Origin: Oscheius onirici
Lineage: Eukaryota > Nematoda > Chromadorea > Rhabditida > Rhabditidae
Direction of reading: 5' to 3'
DNA length: 64,000 nt
Assembly (NCBI GenBank): GCA_932521025.1
Contig: OW051471.1
Location: forward strand, 2,046,001 to 2,110,000
Positions within the stretch are counted from its first letter, which is position 1. Every line of letters starts with the position of its first letter. Made by a program: the position numbers and the translations under genes. The notes beneath the pieces were generated by a model that had not been told where the DNA came from, did not search any database, and saw only the letters and a program-made list of their open reading frames with translations. Shown piece by piece: positions 58,501 to 64,000 of the stretch.

Positions 58501-61500
58501 TTTTTTGTTGAGCAGACTATAACTATTAGAAAATCAGCAGTGTTGTTTAATTAAAAAGACATCAACAGCGTTTCCAAGTTGAAGGTTACTGTTTCAATCA
58601 AAAGTTGAAACGAAAATGTTTCAAAAAAGCATAATATGCGAAATAATTTTGTGAATAGCAGTAAGCCGTCGGAACATGAGCGATTTCGCACAAAAAAATA
58701 TCGTGTATTTTCTGTTTTAAGATCCTGATAAACCTATGGGACCGTAATTCTCACAATTGGTAGTTGGTGAAAGATAAAAAGAACTCACTATCCAGAGAAG
58801 AAGCAATGAAGCTTGTGCTGGTTGCCTTGAAGAGCCACGGGAGAGCTCTGATTGACGTACTGTTCAGTCGGCGGAAGGGTTTGCACTGAAAAATAAAGGA
58901 AGTTAGCTGTTTGTTCCCAGAAAAAGGAATTTTTGACAGACTGGCTCATTTGAACGGATGTTTACGAGTCGGGCCATGTGTTCTGGCAGAGAGGGACACA
59001 AACATCACACAGAGAGGCATCGAAAGATTGGAAAGGCACGGAAAAATGTTTTAGAATCTGTGTCTCCCTATGTCTTCCCCTAAAAGAGAAGCGAATTCAG
59101 TGAATTGTTCACTTTTTTTCGGTAAACGAGCCCTTCAGATGTGCTATGTCAAAGCTTCAAGTTTATTAAGATTTTTGAAGCCCTGCAGCCCTTGTCAAAC
59201 AGACATTCTGTTTGTTACAAGAACTTGCATACAAAAACTCAATGAAAGTTTGTATAAACGTATTCTTCCACAATTTCGGTAACATCTTCGTAAAAGTACG
59301 CAAATTTGCGTAAAGAAAAGTACGCAGTATTTCTGTTTGATAACGGCTACCTTTCTTCGAAAGGGCCTATGTTCGTTTCCTCAGTATTTCTAGAACCTCT
59401 GGGAATCCCCAATCCTATCCAAAGCCTATCCGCAACTGGTCACTTGTTATTCTCCTCTAGACCAATTGGCGGCACTTTTCCTCTCTCCAATTATCCATTT
59501 ACCTTTTGTCCGACCATTTCACCGTTTCCTCTCTCCCCACCCAGTAAAGAGACAGAGATATTTACGCTTCGGAACATACGATAATTACTCGGTCAGTCTC
59601 GGGAACCACCTAGAAATAGGACACCGGGACTATTACAGAGCGACCACCAGAAGAGGGGAGGACGATTAGACGGAGGAGCGACCCTCGGGATAATCCTGCG
59701 CTATTTTGGCCGGCAGAAAGCTAGTCAAACTGCCATCTTTGATGCCATTATTGGCAGCTAGCGGGCGGCTTCAAAGAGCAGGATTTGAGAGAGGAAGGAT
59801 TGGGAAATGTTTCAGGGTTTGGGTAAAATTTGGAGAGATAAAATTGCTTTCAGTAATTGTTTTGATGGGAGGCAGAAACAAAAGGTGGAACTGAGGATAG
59901 AAAAAGAATAATGTTTCGGGAGTTGGGTAAGACTGAAAGGGGAGGAATTGTCTCCATTCTTAGGCTACAGGTGGTGTGCAAAATTTTTTGAACTGGATCG
60001 TGAAAAAATACGAGAAATGTTTCAGGGTTTGGATAAATTTGGAAAAGTGAAGAATTTTCTGATAGGAAGAATTTGAGGATCTGATAAAATGAGTACAAAT
60101 ATTTGGAGAAACGTTATATTTGGAAATTTTGGAAATAAAGCGTTCTGGGAGTCAGACTTGGCACCTGTCCAGATTATAGAACGTAAGCTTGATTTCTCTG
60201 GTCCCTCAGATTAGACCCGCATCCGACCCGGATTTTCACCAGTTTTTTGTTACAATATCGAAGGTTGTACCCGTATGTGACAATGGAACAAAAAAATGAC
60301 AAAAAGATAATAGTGGAAAATAGTTTTGGCGCGCGGAACCAAAATTTGAAGGTCATTTTGGCGAGACCTATAAAAATGTCTCAAGGTTTTGGTAAAGACA
60401 TAACCGAAGTTCTGTCTCAATAAGCACTTGATTTCGGCAGTCAAAAGAACTATAAATGTTTCGTGACTGGCGTAAGTATAAGACATTTTCTATTGTTATG
60501 TTGCTTGTGTTGAACGTTCCAAAATACACAGAAACCGCCTCCCAAAAATACAGGGTAAAAATGTTTTAAGATTGAGATTAGACGGGAAACAAGTTCCTTG
60601 AACGATGGTATGTACTCCCACAGTGTTTCTAACTTGATGAGAAATTACACCTTTTCTGTTTAAAGGGACAGTCTTATTATAAACCAGATAGGGCAAATCT
60701 GGGAAGTCCGCGCATTTAAACCTCAAACACGTCAAATATTGAATTTCCGTGTTTTCTTCGTTCTATGCTCATTTTTTCTACTGGTTTTTAATCGATTTCT
60801 CGTCGAAAATTACGTCTAAAATGAGTGGTAGAACGTCAAATTTGGTGGAAATTTTACGGAAGACGAAAACAACGTATTTTAGGCCAAAAAGTGTTTTTCT
60901 GTAGATTTCAGTCAATTTTCCACCATTTTTAGCGTTCCACCACTCATTTTAGACGTAAATTTTGACGAGAAATCTATAGAAAACAAGTAAAAATCGAAAA
61001 GATGAATGTAAACCCCCTAAAAATGCAAAAATAAACTTTGTTCCTTTAAATGTACAATTTGTAGAGAATCAAACGACAAGTCTGGTCCATGTTTCGATGT
61101 TTCACAAAGTATTCGTCAAGGTTCGACTAGCACATTGGACTGACCAGACATTCTACAAAAAAGTGACTTGTAGGGAAAACTTTATTGTCTCACTTTCTTC
61201 ACAGAAAGGAAAACATAAAGTCTGTTCAAAAGATCGTGATTTAGGAAATATTCAAAAAATCTCTTCAGCTGTCAAAGAACCGAGAGTCTTGTTGAACTTT
61301 TTAGCCAATATTACCTTTGTTACAACTATTGTATGCATAATTTCTAACTTATGGCTCTCCAGTCCTCTAGCGCTGTTTGTTCCTGCAATGACTTCTATAC
61401 GTTTCCTATGAAAACCTTTCAAAAACCACCTCATTCAGTTATTTTTCAGGTCTATTTGCTTAGGAAAACGAGATGTTCTGAGGCTGGAACCGACACGGGC

Positions 61501-63031
61501 TATTTGCCCTCTGGGGAAGCACACGTAATGTGAGCTTATTCTTTGGCCAGTTGGTCATTTTCCTCCTTTTTTCCCAATAGAAAAAAAAATGATTTTTACG
61601 AACAGGATCCCCCGACAAAGAATGCCCGTCGACAGCTGTTGAAAAAACAAACAAAAGATTGATATCTCTACGAGAGGAGACGAGTGTGTCAATAATACAA
61701 TTTGTGGCGCCTGTATGGAATTCGGAGAGGCCATTTTACTGATTTTTCGTTGTGATTTCATAGAAAAAAGACCAATTTGTGAGAAAGGTCAAGCTGCAAA
61801 ATTGAGAGCAAGCGAAAAATTTGCTGCAAAATACCACGTGCTATGACTGACCTTTGTCTGGGGAGTAACAAAATTTTGAAGAAGAGCGTGGAAATTTTGA
61901 AAGAGGTGAGAGAAATAAAATGAGATTATGACAGAAAAGTGAACTTTTGTGAAAGTCACTCGAGATGTCAGAGAAATCTCCACCTTTCTTTCTGTCAGAG
62001 TCAGGCAGTTCTGAAGCAAAAAAGGCTATTTTCATGATCAAAAACAATATGAAGAAGAATGGAAAAAGAGAAAACGGAGTTGAAAATGGGGAATAGAAAA
62101 ACGCAAGTTTTCAACTTCATCGAGAGTGTGAGAAACATAGTTTCCCTGTAACAGACTGAGACTTATGGAATGATCGAAGCATTATTTTTGATGTTTTTAC
62201 GAAAATGTGGACAAAGATTCCTTTGAATCAGGTAAATTCAGCATATTGATTTCCCAAAAAAAAATGCCAAAAAACTTGTTCGATGTTTGAAGCATTTCTG
62301 AGAAACTTTTTTGCCCTTCAAAACTTCTAGAAAGATCTTCTGCGAGTAGAGAGTTCAGTATGTTTTTCAATCGGAAATATTGATTTCCACTTAAAAATAC
62401 ACAAAACTTTCTCGAAACATTTTTGCCATTATTCGCCACGTAAACATCCAAGTATTGAATTCCCTTCAAAAGCACCTAAACTTATACTCCCCTCGAAACA
62501 ACTTTCCCTCTCTCTCTGTTGCTCGTCGTCACCAAAACAGGGGTGATCAACATAAACATCCGCTCATAAATAAGCACAAAACTGTTGTCCTGCCCCAATT
62601 TTCTTCAATTTTTGACTAGAAAATCCGACTAAAAAACGCCACTTTCTGGATTTGGATCTCAAAAATCAAGTGCTTAGATAAAAATTTGGCTTATTTCTCA
62701 TCTGAAAATTGCCAAAATCTGTCGGAGGAAAAACCACGTTTTAGGTCAAAAAATCCAAATTTGTTCAAATTATCCTATCCGTCAAAAATTTGAACCAAAA
62801 ATATTAAAAAAAAATACTCACAACTTCTCCTTCTGTTCTTCGTAATCTCCAACTTGAACTGCGGCCCAAATTTGTACTCTTTCAGCTCCGTATTCTCGGC
62901 CGTACAAGTGTACAGGCGGTCAGCCTTGAAATCATCGTCTCGTACATGATGGAAGAAGAGTGTTCCCTACAAAAGGAACACACATTACTCACCGCGAAAA
63001 GATAGCATAGTGCCGTGATTAAACTCCTCAT
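34580..63031 (-). CDS. sax-7: L1CAM-family neural adhesion molecule, SAX-7 short isoform
   Basis: Type I membrane adhesion protein that maintains neuron position and attachment. Exons (minus): 63031-62993, 62966-62822, 58885-58789, 54031-53844, 52069-51944, 51549-51254, 48750-48309, 47843-47578, 47537-47332, 45686-45560, 45516-45244, 44327-44147, 44105-43981, 42544-42337, 37413-37237, 37159-37019, 35680-35381 and 34653-34580. Phases agree throughout, giving 1136 residues. The order is: signal peptide [13 protein letters not shown]; the end of Ig2 (LYTCTAEN); four complete Ig domains; five FN3 domains, with RWKR, a furin-like site, in the third; a membrane span in exon 17 followed by CCICCVAC; a tail with the ankyrin-binding FIGQY split across the last intron; and the C-terminal TFV, a PDZ ligand. 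This matches the C. elegans SAX-7S architecture. The long form would need upstream exons beyond the window. Confidence 0.95.
36143..36327. mobile_element. MITE with TA duplication (TAGTCTGTTC family)
   Basis: Inverted ends TAGTCTGTTCAAAAAATAGA and its reverse, about 48 bp each including GAATTGGCCCGC. Flanked by TA. A left half of the same family is at 54179-54260. It lies in sax-7 intron DNA. Confidence 0.8.
36538..36960. mobile_element. Foldback element, GCGGCGGGC family, copy 1
   Basis: The left arm from TGCGCTGCGGCCAAGTTGGA through GCGGCGGGCTAAAAAA is mirrored at the right (TTTTTTTAGCCCGCCGC, then TCCAACCTGGCTGCAGCGCA). The arms are long (about 190 bp) and meet at a palindromic centre. 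The arm motif GCGGCGGGC plus an A run also occurs in the element at 45934. Confidence 0.8.
37866..38456. mobile_element. Foldback element with about 190-bp arms
   Basis: TATAGGTCTCGCCAAAATGACC ... CCCTCTATGATT at 37866-38058 is reverse-complemented at about 38263-38456, around a 200-bp centre. An end fragment of the same family is at 60268-60375. Confidence 0.85.
38457..40165. other. sax-7 intron DNA, no exon seen
   Basis: Mostly AT-rich. 39050-39540 is a pyrimidine-rich then GC-richer stretch with a TATAAAAAAGG at about 39391 (+). It might be regulatory, but no exon could be attached. TGAAAC words recur from 39565 onward. Confidence 0.35.
40170..40390 (-). mobile_element. tRNA-derived SINE-like repeat, family 1, copy B
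   Basis: The minus strand carries CCGGGTGGCGCAGTGGGTTT and GGTTCGAGTCCGCTGAGAGG. The body GACATTTTCAATTTAGGGGTG..., then GACGCCACCAAAAGACTTA, matches copy A at 11225. Confidence 0.65.
41520..41574 (-). other. sax-7: Candidate alternative signal-peptide exon inside sax-7
   Basis: The minus strand reads [18 protein letters not shown] followed by a GTAAGT donor in phase 1. The next downstream exon (37413-37237) begins in the matching phase, so splicing makes signal peptide plus the last FN3, membrane span and tail: 249 codons including stop, no interruption. No signal peptide would be expected by chance at a correctly phased donor in an intron, but transcript evidence is lacking. Confidence 0.55.
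41585..41770 (-). promoter_or_regulatory. Possible internal promoter of sax-7
   Basis: Immediately upstream (minus strand) of the candidate internal first exon is a GC-richer block with GTGGGCGGAGC and AGCCCCGCCC GC-box-like words, unlike the AT-rich intron around it. Promoter role is inferred from position only. Confidence 0.4.
43654..43726. repeat. Dispersed repeat, inverted partner at 60148
   Basis: GCAGGTCTAATCTGAGGGGCCAGAGAAATCAGGCTTACGCTC...GGACAGGTGCC (given in part) reappears as reverse complement at 60148-60221 with about 10 percent change. Short, no coding, 16 kb apart. Confidence 0.7.
45934..46331. mobile_element. Foldback element, GCGGCGGGC family, copy 2
   Basis: The ends AGACATGCGCGCTTGGACCG and CGGTCCGCACATGTCT face inward. 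The arms continue through GCGGCGGGCAAAAAAGGTTC and GTTTCCCCAGTCATTGTGAA, mirrored on the right. The arms are about 170 bp. It shares GCGGCGGGC plus poly-A with the element at 36538. It lies in a sax-7 intron. Confidence 0.85.
46332..47331. other. sax-7 intron, nothing coding
   Basis: AT-rich, with spaced TTGAAAC and TTTGATACG words suggesting an eroded tandem structure. No exon. Confidence 0.35.
48817..49241. mobile_element. hAT-type element with GGATATCC interior
   Basis: Starts CAGGGATAGGCGGATAA and ends CAGCCCATCCCTG. Flanks are GTGGTAGC (48809-48816) and GTGGCAGC (49242-49249), an 8-bp duplication with one change. Both sides of the interior are built of self-complementary GGATATCCGGTATCCGG words. 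No transposase. Confidence 0.85.
49711..50120. mobile_element. hAT-type MITE with perfect 8-bp duplication
   Basis: 410 bp, ends CAGGGTTGGG(T/C)GAACGTTCG facing inward, near-perfect inverted copies over about 47 bp. Flanked by GTTTGGAT at 49703-49710 and 50121-50128. The interior has CGAACACGAACACG and two TTCGCGTACG-type palindromes. No coding. Confidence 0.93.
50725..50850. mobile_element. SINE-like dispersed repeat, family 2, copy 3 (truncated)
   Basis: CTGACCGAGATCGCATCCGA, GGGGTCTTGGAGTGATG, GATCCGCTGGACAGA and GGCGAGAGATGCCC match copies at 10979 and 17008; the B-box end is missing. Confidence 0.6.
52885..53260. repeat. Purine-rich low-complexity tract
   Basis: Strong strand asymmetry: A and G dominate (GGGATAGAGGAGAACATGAG and similar). 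A 93-codon + frame and two minus frames are by-products of the skew. sax-7 intron. Confidence 0.6.
54179..54260. mobile_element. Left half of a TAGTCTGTTC-family MITE
   Basis: TAGTCTGTTCAAAAAATAGA, GAATTGGTCCGCGCTTTTTC and TATTTACATGCTG match 36143-36250; the right half is replaced by other repeat DNA. Confidence 0.65.
54280..55110. mobile_element. SINE-like repeat, family 1, copy C, interrupted by an insertion
   Basis: The tRNA-like block (GCTGGAGCGACCAGGGTTCTAG) is inverted relative to copies A and B. The body GACATTTTCAGTTTAGGGGTG to TATAGCCTATTAA (54575) continues after the inserted element at 55022 with TTAATTCCGCC...CCTACATTTTGAA. Confidence 0.65.
54576..55021. mobile_element. TTAA-inserted MITE (piggyBac-like), copy 1
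   Basis: 446 bp, ends AGGGACAGTCCC and GGGACTGTCCCT, flanked by TTAA at 54572-54575 and 55022-55025. A long inner hairpin centres on GACGT(C/T)...ATCGATTTCTCG. TTAA targeting is a hallmark of piggyBac transposases; none is encoded here. Confidence 0.88.
55480..55745. promoter_or_regulatory. GC-richer intronic block with a CArG box
   Basis: A unique, less AT-rich stretch in the largest sax-7 intron. 55531-55540 is CCATATTAGG, an exact CC(A/T)6GG SRF-type site, near GTGCACCTGTGCG with an E-box. An 84-codon + frame spans it but shows no family and no splice context. An enhancer role is inferred. Confidence 0.35.
55780..56150. repeat. Three degenerate tandem units of about 120-140 bp
   Basis: GGATATAAGAGAATGGAGTGAAAC, GGTGATAAGAGAAATGGACTG and GGCTATAAGAGAAAGGACTG (each given in part) recur near 55848, 55988 and 56110, each with TGAAA(C/G) and an AACAGTA(A/G)CT upstream. 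The array is old and diverged. Confidence 0.6.
56151..58180. other. sax-7 intron with CT-rich island
   Basis: 57170-57560 is GC-richer and CT/GA-rich (TCTCCCTCCCTCTCTTCC, GTTTCAAC words before it). No exon was found. It could hold regulatory DNA. Confidence 0.3.
58270..58450. mobile_element. hAT-like fragment with GCTCG interior
   Basis: Self-complementary GCTCGTGCTCG and GCGAGCACGAGC repeats, ending GAGCGCTCGCCCAACCATG, which resembles the CGCCCAACCCTG end of the 49711 element. The left end was not found. Confidence 0.5.
58886..60147. other. sax-7 intron, no exon seen
   Basis: Includes short CGCAAATTTGCGT palindromes near 59301 and a GC-richer block at 59580-59780 with GGGATAATCC (K50 homeodomain-type word) at about 59687. 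Function is not shown. Confidence 0.3.
60148..60375. repeat. Two adjoining repeat fragments
   Basis: 60148-60221 is the inverted partner of 43654-43726. 60268-60375 matches an arm of the foldback element at 37866 (GGCGCGCGGAACCAAAATTT, GAAGGTCATTTTGGCGAGAC). Confidence 0.7.
60664..61045. mobile_element. TTAA-inserted MITE (piggyBac-like), copy 2
   Basis: Starts AGGGACAGTCTTATTAT after TTAA (60660-60663) and ends AACTTTGTTCCT before TTAA (61046-61049). The interior shares ATCGATTTCTCGTCGAAAAT and GAGTGGTAGAACGTCAAAT-like inverted blocks with copy 1 at 54576. Confidence 0.8.
61050..62820. other. sax-7 intron, nothing recognised
   Basis: AT-rich; only chance frames. No exon is phased to join the neighbouring sax-7 exons. 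Confidence 0.35.
62993..63031 (-). other. sax-7: Signal-peptide first exon of the short sax-7 isoform
   Basis: ATG at 63031; 13 codons ([13 protein letters not shown]) ending phase 0 at a GTGAGT donor. It is joined to the Ig2-end exon by a 26-nt intron, 62967-62992, with GT..TTTTGTAG. Reading through would break the frame, so the intron must be removed. The start of Ig2 is absent, which identifies this as an internal start and not the full-length N-terminus. Confidence 0.8.
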
Positions 63032-63099
63032 TGTCTATTTTGAAATCTAGAAATATACAGGTTCAAAAGGCCGGCATTGATTTCGTTTGGAAAACACAG

Positions 63100-63400
63100 A
63101 GAGTGTGTGTGGCAGGCAGTAGGGGGGCGACACACGACGGACGGCAGCAGCCAGCAGAGCTCAGAGATGCCCGATGGCTGACGAGAGAGAGAGAGAGAAA
63201 AGCCACGCCCACAAACATAGCAGCCGACCGACTGATTCCTCTCTCTCTCCCGCACTTTCTCTCGCGTAGGGGGAGAGAAAAAAGAACGCGAGAACGCAAC
63301 TTTTTTTGTGTAGGTTCGGAATGATAGAGAAGCTGTCTCTGTCCCTCTCTCTGTCTCTCTGTCCCTCTTTAATAGAAAAAAAAGTAGACCGTTTTGCCTA
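63100..63400. promoter_or_regulatory. GA/CT-rich region upstream of the short-isoform start
   Basis: Lies just 5' (minus strand) of the SAX-7S-like first exon. Long GAGAGAGA and CTCTCTGTCTC runs resemble GAGA-type promoter sequence. No TATA box is evident; the promoter role is inferred from position. Confidence 0.35.
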
Positions 63401-64000
63401 TAAGGAATGGTGAAATGGAGAGCAGGTGAAATTGAATCCCCTAAGACAAAAGACCGGAAGACTTGGGGAAGAGGAGGCAGGATTTCTATTTTGTCAAAGG
63501 GAATTTGTGTTTTGGCTTGTTTATAAATATCAAGGTTTTATTGCTTTTAGGTACTAGAAGCTTCAACTGCAACCCAGCGTTACTACCAATGTACAAAAAG
63601 AGGAAGAAAAACTTGTTGTGTTTACTATGGATAAGGTATCTGCAGCTGGTACTCTTGCGCACTGCTTGGCATGTGTTTTCGGCAAAAAGAAACTAAAAAA
63701 GTCTGCAGGGTGCGAAATTTTTTCTTTTCAGCGTTTTATATAAACGCGAGTTTGTGGGAATCTTTTGAGAAAAAAATAGCAGGTGTTAGAAACTAGAGAG
63801 TAGTAAAATCTTGAAAAGTAGCTTCATCAAAGCTTGGTTTGTGAGATGTCTCCTGTTGGTTCAACTTTTGTACTTGACAAAATTAATCTAGTGGTCTCGG
63901 CTGATAGGTCATTTTGTGTTAGAAAAACACCCAATTTTAATTAAACACTAGTGAAAATTCTATTCACCAAAACGAGCTTTTTTGTTCCATCACACCCTCT
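63401..64000. other. Upstream flank, nothing recognised
   Basis: AT-rich. If the long sax-7 isoform exists this is part of its intron; no Ig-coding exon is visible. Confidence 0.3.

Noticed and set aside
63028-63324. Three overlapping frames near the window end
   Set aside because: Driven by GA/CT simple repeats upstream of the sax-7 short start.
1-64000. CRISPR arrays, operons of bacterial type or phage elements
   Set aside because: Spliced genes, nematode protein families and transposon content show eukaryotic nuclear DNA; no spaced direct-repeat array was seen.

Overview
The window looks like nuclear DNA of a rhabditid-type nematode. The supporting evidence is an L1CAM-type neural adhesion gene with the SAX-7 layout, an innexin-like gene, introns that are mostly 35-40 nt with T-rich YAG acceptors, and an SL-type TTTCCAG just before one start codon. 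Gene-poor DNA is AT-rich and full of non-autonomous transposons. The exact species cannot be told from the sequence.

Layout. At 1-2.35 kb two tandem paralogous multi-pass membrane proteins lie on the + strand; the first is cut by the window edge. At 2.4-6.05 kb a secreted or membrane-anchored alkaline phosphatase lies on the - strand, tail to tail with the second paralog. An intronless coiled-coil gene of opposite orientation sits inside its 1.5-kb intron. At 6-21.5 kb I find no convincing gene, only repeats, a retrotransposon fragment and some GC-richer unique islands. At 21.5-30.2 kb a + strand gene encodes a divergent homeodomain-like protein. At 30.4-31.0 kb lies a decayed MULE transposase (- strand). 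At 31.3-32.8 kb is an innexin-like gene (+). From 34.6 to 63.03 kb the - strand carries sax-7: four complete Ig domains, five FN3 domains, one membrane span, an ankyrin-binding FIGQY and a C-terminal TFV. A signal-peptide exon at 63.0 kb gives the short (SAX-7S-like) form. Exons for the first Ig domains of a long form would lie beyond 64 kb.

The most interesting observations are these. (1) A second possible signal-peptide exon lies inside sax-7 at 41.5 kb. It splices in frame to the last FN3 domain and predicts a 248-residue single-pass mini-isoform. (2) Two 38-39 nt introns, in the phosphatase and in the second membrane paralog, restore reading frame and homology only if the acceptor is GG rather than AG; a third, weaker candidate is in the innexin-like gene. 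(3) A 26-nt canonical intron follows the sax-7 signal exon. (4) Repeats include two hAT-type elements with 8-bp target duplications and self-palindromic interiors, and a TTAA-flanked element nested in an older repeat whose empty site is preserved elsewhere in the window. All exon models come from reading the sequence by eye; none has transcript support here.
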